A DNA stretch of 64,000 nucleotides from Dubosiella muris (GTDB lineage Bacteria; Bacillota_I; Bacilli_A; Erysipelotrichales; Erysipelotrichaceae): contig NZ_SRYG01000003.1 of the NCBI RefSeq assembly GCF_004793885.1, positions 96,466 through 160,465 on the forward strand, written 5' to 3'. Below, one piece after another: positions 41,473 to 48,796 of this stretch. A program made the translations under genes and the position numbers. The number at the start of each line of letters is the position of its first letter. Position 1 is the stretch's first letter. The notes under the pieces were generated by a model. That model saw only the letters and a program-made list of their open reading frames with translations. It was not told the DNA's origin and ran no database searches.

Positions 41473-43202
41473 TTTGTTTCCACCTCATTTTTAAAGCGTT
41501 CCACCGCCTCGTCAAGCGGCATCGTCACGCTGTCTTTCTTTCCGTTTTGACGGATCGTGACCGTCGCGTTTTCCGACTCGCCCTGGCCGACGACGATTTG
41601 ATACGGAATCTTTTTGATTTGCGCCTCGCGCACACGGTATCCAAGCTTCTCGTTGCGGGCGTCGACCTTCACGCGCATGCCCGCTTTTTCGAGCGTGTCG
41701 CGCACTTCGTTGGCGTACGCCAAATGCTTTTCGTGGTGCACCGGAATGATGACGAACTGCTGTGGAGCGAGCCAGAGCGGGAAGTGGCCGCCAAAGTGCT
41801 CGATCAAAATGCCGATAAACCGTTCGATGGATCCGTACACGACGCGGTGCAGCATGAGCGGCGTCTTTTTCGAACCGTCCCGGTCCACATACGTGCAGCC
41901 AAACCGTTCCGGCAGGTTCATATCGAGCTGGATCGTTCCGCATTGCCAGTCGCGTCCCAGCGAGTCCTTAATATGGATGTCGAGCTTCGGTCCGTAAAAC
42001 GCGCCGTCGCCCGGATTGACTTCGTATTCCTTGCCGGCGTGGACGCACGCGTTAGCAAGCGCCTGTTCCGATTGCTCCCAGATTTCCTCGCTGCCGATGT
42101 AGCCTGTTTCCGGCCGCGTCGACAATTCGATCGAATATGGCAAACCGAAGACGCCATACATCTCGTCGATGAGCGACAGGACGTTTTTCACTTCCGACTC
42201 AATTTGATCCGGCGTCACGAACAAGTGCGCGTCATCCTGCGTGAACGTGCGCACCCGGAACAATCCGTTGAGCGCGCCGCTCGCCTCGTGACGGTGCACC
42301 TGGCCCAGCTCGGCGATGCGTAGCGGCAAATCCTTGTAAGAGTGCAGCTCCGTATTGTACACGAGCAAGGCGCCCGGGCAGTTCATCGGCTTGATGGCAA
42401 AATCGCGCTCGTCGACTTTGGTCGTGTACATGTTTTCGCGGTAGTGGTCCCAGTGTCCGGACGTTTCCCACAGCTCGCGCGACATGATGATTGGCGTTTT
42501 GATGAACTGGTAGTTGTCTTTCGTGTGGACTTCGTACCAGTAGTTTTCCAGCAGGTTGCGCAAAATCATGCCGTTTGGCAAAAAGATCGGCATGCCCGGC
42601 GCGTATTCGGAAACGGTGAACAAGCCCATTTCGCGGCCAAGTTTTTTGTGATCGCGCTTTTTCGCCTCTTCCAAAGCGGCCAAATGGTTTTCGAGCTGCT
42701 CTTTCGTGTCGAACGCGATGCCGTACACGCGCTGGAGCATCTTGTTGTTGGCGTCCCCTTTCCAGTAGGCGCCCGAGTGCTTAAGCAGCTTGAAGTTTTT
42801 CAACTCCTTCACGCTGTCGACGTGCGGTCCGCGACAAAGGTCGGTGAACTCGCCTTGCGAATACACGGTAATCGTCCCATCCTCAAGGTCTTTGATCAAG
42901 TCTTCTTTGTACAAGTCGTCTTTGAACATTTCGATCGCCTCGTCTTTGGTTACTTCGCGGCGCACGATCCGTTTGCCGTCTTTGGCGATCTTTTTCATTT
43001 CCTTTTCGATGCGGGCCAGATCGTCTTCGTTCAAGCTGACATCGCCAAGATCCATGTCGTAGTAAAACCCTTCCGCGATGACCGGACCGACCCAGAACTT
43101 CGCTTGCGGATACAAGCGCTTGACGGCTTGCGCCATCATGTGGGCGGCGGAATGGTTCAAAGTTTTCAAATGCTCATCTTCCAATACGTTGATTAGTTCC
43201 AT
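41454..43202 (-). CDS. thrS: Threonyl-tRNA synthetase, form without the TGS domain
   Basis: A 582-residue class II synthetase. The editing domain starts at once with LNHSAAHMMAQAVKRLYPQA (HxxxH) and CRGPHVDS, so the N-terminal TGS domain of about 60 residues found in E. coli is absent. The catalytic core has motif 2 HRHEASGALNGLFRVRTFTQ, the zinc cysteine in PMNCPGALLV, motif 3 GSIERFIGILIEHFGG and the anticodon-binding domain (VIIPVHHEKHLAYANEVRDT). The start is at 43202, with AAAGGAG just upstream, so the missing TGS is not due to a wrong start. Regulated by the T-box leader upstream. Confidence 0.95.
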   Translation of the reverse strand: MELINVLEDEHLKTLNHSAAHMMAQAVKRLYPQAKFWVGPVIAEGFYYDMDLGDVSLNEDDLARIEKEMKKIAKDGKRIVRREVTKDEAIEMFKDDLYKEDLIKDLEDGTITVYSQGEFTDLCRGPHVDSVKELKNFKLLKHSGAYWKGDANNKMLQRVYGIAFDTKEQLENHLAALEEAKKRDHKKLGREMGLFTVSEYAPGMPIFLPNGMILRNLLENYWYEVHTKDNYQFIKTPIIMSRELWETSGHWDHYRENMYTTKVDERDFAIKPMNCPGALLVYNTELHSYKDLPLRIAELGQVHRHEASGALNGLFRVRTFTQDDAHLFVTPDQIESEVKNVLSLIDEMYGVFGLPYSIELSTRPETGYIGSEEIWEQSEQALANACVHAGKEYEVNPGDGAFYGPKLDIHIKDSLGRDWQCGTIQLDMNLPERFGCTYVDRDGSKKTPLMLHRVVYGSIERFIGILIEHFGGHFPLWLAPQQFVIIPVHHEKHLAYANEVRDTLEKAGMRVKVDARNEKLGYRVREAQIKKIPYQIVVGQGESENATVTIRQNGKKDSVTMPLDEAVERFKNEVETKCLFEN

Positions 43203-43228
43203 ACTCGTTTCTCCTTTTTTCCATAATA

Positions 43229-43449
43229 AAAGCGACAGACCTCAAAGGACGTCTGTCGCACGCGGTACCACCTTTGTTTACGAAAACCAAACGGTTTTCG
43301 TACACCTCAAACTCTCTTAACGCAAGATTACGGCACACTTTTTCAAGGGCGATTCAAAGGGAGTAGCTTGGAGCTCTTCGAAAGGCTTTCACCAGCCGCC
43401 TTTCTCTCTACATCCGGGGAATCCTCGCCATGTCCTTCTCGTTATCGTT
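43229..43449 (-). promoter_or_regulatory. T-box riboswitch, thrS leader
   Basis: On the minus strand the leader has AAAGGTGGTACCGCG (fwd 43261–43275), the T-box sequence that pairs with the uncharged tRNA acceptor end, followed at once by the terminator GCGACAGAC (43259–43251) with GTCTGTCGC (43240–43232) and T-rich tail. Stem I features such as AGAGAG and the terminal-loop-like GGCTGGTGAAAGCC are present. ACT (fwd 43362–43364) could be the threonine specifier codon, which would agree with the downstream gene. Uncharged tRNA-Thr would then allow read-through. Confidence 0.92.
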
Positions 43450-43455
43450 GGTTTG

Positions 43456-43484
43456 AGTATAAAATAGAAACAACCATCTGTCAA
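43456..43484 (-). promoter_or_regulatory. thrS promoter
   Basis: TTGACA (43484–43479), 17 bases, TATACT (43461–43456): a near-consensus promoter, start near 43449. Confidence 0.9.
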
Positions 43485-43524
43485 TTCCTGAACCCGTTTG
43501 GATGCGTGGCCTTGCCCAAAAACA

Positions 43525-43553
43525 AAGGAAATACCCGCCCGGGATATTTCCTT
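43525..43553 (-). terminator. Terminator after the metal ATPase gene
   Basis: AAGGAAATATCCCG and CGGGTATTTCCTT pair almost perfectly with a bulged base, followed by a T-rich GTTTTT on the minus strand. Confidence 0.75.
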
Positions 43554-43560
43554 GTGTGCA

Positions 43561-45426
43561 TTATTTGATTTTGTCGACACGCAGCGCGCGCATCGCGTTT
43601 AAAATCGCCAGAAAGCTGACCCCGACATCCGCGAACACGGCTGCCCACATATTTGTGATACCCAGCGCCGCCAGCACGAGGATGACGACCTTGATCGCCA
43701 GGGCGAAGACGATGTTCTCGTATACGATGCGCAGCGTTTTCTTGCTGATTTGCATCGCGACGACGATTTGCGAAAGCTGGTCTTCCATCAGCACGATGTC
43801 CGCCGCCTCAATGGCCGCGTCGCTGCCCAAGCCGCCCATCGCGATGCCGACGTCGGCCTGCGTCAAAACCGGCGCGTCGTTGATGCCATCGCCAACAAAC
43901 GCCACTTTGTCCTTGCCTTCTTTTTGCGCAAGAATCTGGTCCAGGAGCGCGACTTTCTGATCCGGGAGCAGCTGGGCGTGCACCTCGTCGATGCCGACTT
44001 TGCCAGCCACTTTTTTCGCCACTTGCTCGCTGTCGCCTGTCAGCATCACGAATTTGCGCACGCCATAGTGCCGCAGCAAGTCGATGGCCGTTTTCGAGTC
44101 TTCCTTGATTTCGTCGGCGATCTCGATCATTCCGGCGTAGCGTCCATCGACGCTCACATACACGCACGTGCCAAACCCGTTGCCTTCCGGCAGCGCGTCG
44201 ATGCCTTGCTGCGCCATGAGCTTTTGGTTGCCAATGCATACCGTCTGCTTGCCAACGATCGCTTTCACGCCGTGGCCGGCCACTTCCTGAATGTCGTGCA
44301 CATCCGCCAGTGAAAGATCGGGCGCGGCCGCCTTTTGGATGGAAAGCGCGATCGGATGCGTCGAATGCGACTCAGCTTTGGCCGCCAAATCAAGCAGCGC
44401 CTCGCGCGACATGCCAACGGCCTGCACTTCGGTCACCTGGAAGTTTCCTTTGGTGATCGTGCCGGTTTTGTCAAAAACGATCGTTTTTACTTCCGACAAC
44501 AGCTGAAGATAGTTGCTTCCTTTGACGAGGATGCCTTTGCGGCTCGCCCCGCCAATGCCGCCAAAAAACGAGAGCGGCACCGAGATGACCAGCGCGCAAG
44601 GACACGAAGTTACCAGAAACGACAGTGACCGATACACCCAGACGCTCCATTGTCCATCGACCAGCGAAGGAATGACGGCCAGCGCCAAGGCGAGAAACAC
44701 CACGACCGGCGTATAGATGCGGGCGAATTTCGTAATAAACTGCTCCGACTTCGACTTCTTGTTCGTCGCGTTTTCCACCAGGTCGAGAATTTTGGCGACG
44801 GTCGAATCCTCGTATGGCTTGGAAACTTTGACATACAGCACGCCCGCCTGGTTGATGCAGCCGGAAATGACTTCGCTGCCGGCCCGCACGCTGCGTGGTA
44901 CCGACTCGCCGGTCAGCGCGGACGTATCAAGCGAGGACTGCCCTTTTTCCACCGTTCCGTCCAGTGGAACACGCTCGCCGGGATTGATGACAATCGTCTG
45001 TCCGACGCGCACTTCTTCCGGATCGACTTGCTCGATTTTTCCATCCACTTCGATGTTGGCGTATTCGGGACGTATGTCCATGAGCGCGGCGATCGACTTG
45101 CGCGATTTGTTGACCGCGTACGACTGGAACCACTCGCCGATTTGGTAAAACAGCATGACGGCGACCGCCTCGCTGTACTCGCCCAGCACAAGAGCGCCAA
45201 TCGAAGCGAGCGCCATCAAAAAGTTCTCGTCAAACACTTGCCCGTTTTGAATGTTTTTTACCGACTTGATCAACACGTCATACGAAATCAAAACGTATGG
45301 AATCAAAAAAGCGGCGAACAACGCTTCGGATGGAAGCGTTGTCGCGTGTTTGAGGATGACCGCCACCGCGTATAAAATCGAGGTGGCGATGATCCGCTTC
45401 AACATTTTCTTTTGTTTTTTTGTCAT
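43561..45426 (-). CDS. P1B-type heavy-metal ATPase (zinc/cadmium/lead exporter), without its own metal-binding domain
   Basis: The 621-residue pump has six to eight membrane helices, the CPC metal motif at residues 275–277, TGES in the actuator loop, phosphorylated D319 in FDKTGTITKG, the STHPIAL HP motif and GDGINDAP. The last helix carries DVGVSFLAILNAMRAL, typical of zinc/cadmium pumps. It lacks the N-terminal HMA domain these pumps normally carry; a free HMA protein is the gene just upstream. Export to the outside is expected. Likely controlled by an ArsR-family repressor at the promoter of the HMA gene. Confidence 0.93.
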   Translation of the reverse strand: MTKKQKKMLKRIIATSILYAVAVILKHATTLPSEALFAAFLIPYVLISYDVLIKSVKNIQNGQVFDENFLMALASIGALVLGEYSEAVAVMLFYQIGEWFQSYAVNKSRKSIAALMDIRPEYANIEVDGKIEQVDPEEVRVGQTIVINPGERVPLDGTVEKGQSSLDTSALTGESVPRSVRAGSEVISGCINQAGVLYVKVSKPYEDSTVAKILDLVENATNKKSKSEQFITKFARIYTPVVVFLALALAVIPSLVDGQWSVWVYRSLSFLVTSCPCALVISVPLSFFGGIGGASRKGILVKGSNYLQLLSEVKTIVFDKTGTITKGNFQVTEVQAVGMSREALLDLAAKAESHSTHPIALSIQKAAAPDLSLADVHDIQEVAGHGVKAIVGKQTVCIGNQKLMAQQGIDALPEGNGFGTCVYVSVDGRYAGMIEIADEIKEDSKTAIDLLRHYGVRKFVMLTGDSEQVAKKVAGKVGIDEVHAQLLPDQKVALLDQILAQKEGKDKVAFVGDGINDAPVLTQADVGIAMGGLGSDAAIEAADIVLMEDQLSQIVVAMQISKKTLRIVYENIVFALAIKVVILVLAALGITNMWAAVFADVGVSFLAILNAMRALRVDKIK

Positions 45427-45435
45427 ACGCGCGCC

Positions 45436-45654
45436 TTAACAATCAATTTCGGCGTCGCTGTCGACTTTGCGGGCGCACCGTTTCGCCTCTTTCATAATCG
45501 CGGCGTGGTCGGCGGCATCCGCGGTGTCAATCGTCAGTTTTTGCGTCATGAAATTGACGCGGGCGCTGTTGACCCCTTCGATTTTCGAAATCGCGTCTTC
45601 GATTTTGGCCGCGCAGTTGGCGCAATCCACTTCCACTTTGTACGTCTTTTTCAT
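45436..45654 (-). CDS. Free heavy-metal-associated (HMA) domain protein, CopZ-like
   Basis: A 72-residue protein starting at the ATG at 45654 (GAGGAGG nine bases upstream) reads MKKTYKVEVDCANCAAKIED, the HMA fold with the metal cysteines in DCANC. The end is Cys-containing too (RCARKVDSDAEIDC). It is nine bases before the ATPase gene. The ATPase lacks its own HMA, so the two genes look like a split version of a CadA-type pump. It might hand metal to the pump or sense it. Confidence 0.9.
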   Translation of the reverse strand: MKKTYKVEVDCANCAAKIEDAISKIEGVNSARVNFMTQKLTIDTADAADHAAIMKEAKRCARKVDSDAEIDC

Positions 45655-45670
45655 TTTGTCCCTCCTCGAT

Positions 45671-45736
45671 TGAACAGTTGAATAATCGTTCAATCATCAT
45701 CTGGTTTCAGTATACCAGACTTTGCTTAAAACGCAA
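45671..45736 (-). promoter_or_regulatory. Promoter and ArsR-type operator of the metal-efflux operon
   Basis: Minus strand TTGCGT (45736–45731), 16 bases, TATACT (45714–45709). Just downstream, TTGAAC and GTTCAA (45670–45691) are inverted with 12 bases between, and TGAACGATTATTCA is inside; this resembles CadC/SmtB-type operators (TGAA…TTCA). The cognate repressor is probably the one encoded at 48136. Confidence 0.6.
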
Positions 45737-45743
45737 CGGAAAA

Positions 45744-45776
45744 GAAAAAAAGCGCGGAGTTTTTTTCTCTCGCGCT
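45744..45776 (-). terminator. feoB terminator
   Basis: AGCGCG and CGCGCT enclose a T/A-rich loop; a minus-strand T7 follows. It overlaps the feoB stop. Confidence 0.75.
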
Positions 45777-47796
45777 ACAATCCGATCCAGGTACCGGTTT
45801 GATAGACGGCAAACGTAATCACCCAGGCGACCAAAAGCTGGAAGCCGGCCGCCTTCCACATGTACGCCCGCGATCCCGATTCCTTCTTGATCGTCGCCAG
45901 CGTCGCGAAGCATGGAATGTACAGCAGGCAAAACAGCATCATACAGTAGGCGTTCAAGGCGCCAAAGCCCATCGAGGACAAAATCGCCTGCAAGCTGCTC
46001 GCGCCGGCCGCCGAGTTGAGATTGCTCATGCCAAAGAGCACGCCCATGCTCGATACAACAACTTCCTTGGCCGAAATACCGGCCAGCAAGGCGACGGCGA
46101 TTTGCCAAAAGCCAAGTCCTAGCGGCACGAGCAACGGCACGAGCAGCCGTCCTAAACCGGCCGCAAACGACGTCGACACGTTTTCGGTAAATCCCTGGAA
46201 GCCGAAGTTGAGCAAAAGCCACAACACGATGGAGGCGATAAAAATCGTCGTTCCCGCCTTGGACAGGAAGTCTTTCACCTTTTCCCATACGTACACGTAC
46301 ACGGTGTACAAGCTTGGCAGCTTGTAGATGGGCAGCTCGATAAGCAGCGGCTTCATCTCGCTCGTCTTGTCCAGTTTCGACGTGATCCACGCGATGACGA
46401 GCGCGACCACGATCCCTACCAAATACAACGAATACGCCACCCACATCGCGTGTCTGGAAAAGAACATGCCGGAAAACAAAATGTAGGCGGGCAGCTTGGC
46501 GGAACACGACATAAACGGCGTGACGAGCATGACGCGGCGGCGGTCCCGTTCCGATTCGAGCGAGCGCGACGCCATGATGGCCGGCACGGTGCAGCCAAAG
46601 CCGAGCACCATCGGAATGAAGGCGCGTCCCGACAAGCCAAGCCGGCCCATGATGTCGTCCATGACATAGGCGACGCGCGCCATGTACCCAGAGTCTTCCA
46701 AAAACGCGAGCGCGATAAACAAGATCGTGATGTTTGGCAAGAAGGTCAAAATGCCGCCAACACCCGAAATAATGCCTTCGGTTACGAGCCGGACGAGCCA
46801 CGGGGATACGTGGAGGGCGTTCATGCCGTTTGTGACCGCCTGGCTGAACCATTCGATGGCCGTTTCCAAATAGCCGCTGATCCAGTCGCCGATTGTGAAC
46901 GTCAGCATAAAGACGACCGCCATAATGAGGAAGAAAAAGACGATGCCCCAAAATGGATGCGTCAAAACGCGGTCGATTCGATCGGTGAGATCTTCTTTGC
47001 TTTCGCGCCCCAGCAGCACCTCGTGCATGATTTCCTCGATAAAATCGTATTTTTCATTGACGATCCGGTCGGCGATTTTATCGCCGGCCAGCGACCCAAG
47101 ATCGACAGGAACTTGTTTTTTAACGGCTTCGTCGTCCTCAAGCAGCTTGATGGCAGTCCAGCGCGGATCGCGAATGTCCTGAGGCAGCTTGTTTTCCACC
47201 TGCCCGATGCGCTCTTCGATATCGGTCGTATAAATCATCGCGTGGGAGCGGGTCTTTTCGCTGTGGATCTCCATTGGCTGGTGGTTGATGGCATTGGCGT
47301 CCTCGGCTTGATGGAGGGCGGCGTGCATGAGCGCCTTCAAACCTTTTTTCTTGCGGGCCGTGACCGGAACGCAAGGGACGCCCAAAATTTCCGAAAGCCG
47401 GTGCAAATCCAGGTCGATGCCCCGCTTTTCAACGATGTCCATCATGTTCATCGCCAGCACGAGCGGCTTGTTGAGCTCCAGCAGCTGGAGCGTCAAGTAA
47501 AGGGAGCGTTCCAGCGAGGAGGCGTCCACGACGTCCACGATGACGTCGACTTGATCGGAAACGATAAACTCGCGGGACACCCGTTCCTCCATCGTATATG
47601 ACGACAGCGAGTACGTGCCTGGCAAATCGACAAGGTGAATCGTCGATCCATGCTCCTGGATCGCCCCTTCCATGCGCTCGACCGTGACGCCCGGCCAGTT
47701 GGCGACTTTCAAATTCGCCCCGGTGTACGCGTTGAACAAGGTCGTTTTTCCACAATTCGGATTGCCGATAAACGCAATCGTGACTTCTTTTTTCAT
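45775..47796 (-). CDS. feoB: Ferrous iron transporter FeoB
   Basis: The 673-residue protein has an N-terminal GTPase domain (G1 GNPNCGKTTLFNA, switch NWPGVTVER, G3 DLPGTYSLS, G4 NMMD) and a membrane domain with two Gate regions (VLGFGCTVPAIMASR and SCSAKLPAYIL, AGISAKEVVVSSMGVL). It imports Fe(II). It overlaps feoA by four bases. No FeoC-like gene is present. Palindromic sites near the feoA promoter suggest iron-dependent control. Confidence 0.96.
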   Translation of the reverse strand: MKKEVTIAFIGNPNCGKTTLFNAYTGANLKVANWPGVTVERMEGAIQEHGSTIHLVDLPGTYSLSSYTMEERVSREFIVSDQVDVIVDVVDASSLERSLYLTLQLLELNKPLVLAMNMMDIVEKRGIDLDLHRLSEILGVPCVPVTARKKKGLKALMHAALHQAEDANAINHQPMEIHSEKTRSHAMIYTTDIEERIGQVENKLPQDIRDPRWTAIKLLEDDEAVKKQVPVDLGSLAGDKIADRIVNEKYDFIEEIMHEVLLGRESKEDLTDRIDRVLTHPFWGIVFFFLIMAVVFMLTFTIGDWISGYLETAIEWFSQAVTNGMNALHVSPWLVRLVTEGIISGVGGILTFLPNITILFIALAFLEDSGYMARVAYVMDDIMGRLGLSGRAFIPMVLGFGCTVPAIMASRSLESERDRRRVMLVTPFMSCSAKLPAYILFSGMFFSRHAMWVAYSLYLVGIVVALVIAWITSKLDKTSEMKPLLIELPIYKLPSLYTVYVYVWEKVKDFLSKAGTTIFIASIVLWLLLNFGFQGFTENVSTSFAAGLGRLLVPLLVPLGLGFWQIAVALLAGISAKEVVVSSMGVLFGMSNLNSAAGASSLQAILSSMGFGALNAYCMMLFCLLYIPCFATLATIKKESGSRAYMWKAAGFQLLVAWVITFAVYQTGTWIGL

Positions 47797-48014
47797 ACGG
47801 TTTCCACCTCGATTCGCCGGGTGATTTCTTTGCCGAGCGCAAACCGGGTTCCTCGCAAATTGATGACGAGCGTCCCGTTGCGCTTGCGCTGGACGACTTT
47901 GACAATCGTGCCTTCCAGCATGCCCAGTGCCCGCAGCCGATGCAGTGTCTGCGAGCTCAGCTCGATCTTTTTGACCATGGCTTCCTGCCCGATCTGGATT
48001 GTATTCAAACTCAT
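47793..48014 (-). CDS. feoA: Ferrous iron transport protein FeoA
   Basis: A 73-residue SH3-like protein that supports FeoB. The start at 48014 is preferred because AAGGAG is just upstream (CAAGGAGAAGCTATG); the longer frame to 48053 overlaps the promoter. The pattern LHRLRALGMLEGTIVKVVQR and VINLRGTRFALGKE is the family signature (R-L-x-x-[LM]-G-[IML]). It is the first gene of feoAB. Confidence 0.93.
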   Translation of the reverse strand: MSLNTIQIGQEAMVKKIELSSQTLHRLRALGMLEGTIVKVVQRKRNGTLVINLRGTRFALGKEITRRIEVETV

Positions 48015-48030
48015 AGCTTCTCCTTGGAAA

Positions 48031-48087
48031 TTAATCGAAACTAACTTTTCCACTCCCTATTTTAGTCGCAGCTAACCCATTTGACAA
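48031..48087 (-). promoter_or_regulatory. feoAB promoter with two metalloregulator-like boxes
   Basis: Minus strand TTGTCA (48087–48082), 17 bases, TAAAAT (48064–48059). Two related 14-bp palindromes lie at 48062–48075 (TTAGTCGCAGCTAA, on the -10) and 48031–48044 (TTAATCGAAACTAA, just after the start). They resemble DtxR/MntR-type sites (TTAG…CTAA). The -35 overlaps that of the divergent ArsR gene. Confidence 0.6.
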
Positions 48088-48110
48088 TCAAAAAAACCAT
48101 CAATTATAAT
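48081..48110 (+). promoter_or_regulatory. Promoter of the ArsR-family gene
   Basis: TTGACA (48081–48086), 18 bases, TATAAT (48105–48110). Confidence 0.8.
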
Positions 48111-48135
48111 GGGAGCGACAAGCGAGGTAATGTGA

Positions 48136-48507
48136 ATGGAGAAAAATCAATTTCCATATGAAGTGTACGACGAGGAAAAAGTGGCTTGCGCTTTGCGGCA
48201 TCTGCCTTGCGAAACACACATCGAATCTTTATCGACTTTTTACAAAATCATGGGCGATCCTACCCGGCTGATGCTTTTAATGGCGCTCGAGGCGGGCGAG
48301 CTTTGCGCCAGCGACCTGGCCAACGTCACCAACATGTCCAGAAGCGCCGTTAGCCACCAGCTGAAAACGCTGCGGCAGGCCAAGCTTGTGAAATCCAGAC
48401 GGGATGGCAAGATCATTTTTTACGAACTGGACGACGAGCACATTCATTCCGTGCTGAAAGTGGCGCTGGAGCACATTAAAGAAGACCGCCACGACTCGCA
48501 ATCCTAG
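48136..48507 (+). CDS. ArsR/SmtB-family metalloregulator
   Basis: A 123-residue winged-helix repressor. The recognition helix is MSRSAVSHQLKTLRQAKLVK. The region before it, GELCASDL, has the cysteine of the CadC/ArsR-type ELCVCDL site but not the second one, while the last helix (DEHIHSVLKVALEHIKEDRH) has the Asp, His, His/Glu set of the SmtB/CzrA alpha-5 zinc site. So it probably senses Zn(II), Co(II) or Cd(II). It is divergent from feoAB, but its most likely target is the efflux operon 2.4 kb away, which has a suitable operator. Confidence 0.9.
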   Translation: MEKNQFPYEVYDEEKVACALRHLPCETHIESLSTFYKIMGDPTRLMLLMALEAGELCASDLANVTNMSRSAVSHQLKTLRQAKLVKSRRDGKIIFYELDDEHIHSVLKVALEHIKEDRHDSQS

Positions 48508-48547
48508 CCGGCCAGCGCATGTCTGATTTCTTTTTTGAAAAAAAAGC

Positions 48548-48576
48548 TTGCGTTTTAGTTTGGTTTCGTGTAAATT
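48548..48576 (+). promoter_or_regulatory. 5S rRNA promoter
   Basis: TTGCGT (48548–48553), 17 bases, TAAATT (48571–48576), eight bases before the RNA's 5' end. Confidence 0.65.
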
Positions 48577-48583
48577 AATAGAG

Positions 48584-48700
48584 GATTTAGTGATGATAGC
48601 GAAGAGGAAATACCTGTTCTCGTACCGAACACAGAAGTCAAGCTCTTCTGCGCCGACGATAGTTGGCTTCGCGCCTGCGAAAATAGGACGTTGCTAAGTC
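48584..48700 (+). rRNA. rrf: 5S ribosomal RNA, solitary copy
   Basis: The 117-base sequence has the conserved 5S core: GAUGAUAGCGAAGAGGAAAU, CCGAACACAGAAGUCAAGCU and GCGCCGACGAUAGUUGG, and the two ends (GATTTAGTGA with GTTGCTAAGTC) pair as helix I. It has its own promoter and T8 at the 3' end. No 16S or 23S gene is in the window, so this copy stands apart from an rrn operon. The ends are set by helix I pairing. Confidence 0.93.
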
Positions 48701-48720
48701 TTTTTTTTATGCTTGAAACC

Positions 48721-48744
48721 GATGCCTTCGGGCATCTTTTTTTT
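48721..48744 (+). terminator. Terminator downstream of 5S rRNA
   Basis: GATGCC, loop TTC(G), GGGCATC, T8: a very stable TTCG-type hairpin. Confidence 0.85.
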
Positions 48745-48757
48745 CGGAAACCTGCAA

Positions 48758-48786
48758 AAAAAGCCCCTTCCTTTCAAAAGGGGCCG
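48758..48786 (-). terminator. Terminator after the FUSC-like gene
   Basis: GCCCCTT and AAGGGGC with an eight-base loop and a minus-strand T7. Confidence 0.85.
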
Positions 48787-48796
48787 CCGTTCTCTT

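Noticed and set aside
45707-46951. 414-codon minus-strand ORF inside feoB in another frame
   Set aside because: Same strand as feoB but different frame; no family features and feoB is complete.
46450-47601. 383-codon plus-strand ORF opposite feoB
   Set aside because: Shadow of feoB; low-complexity charged product.
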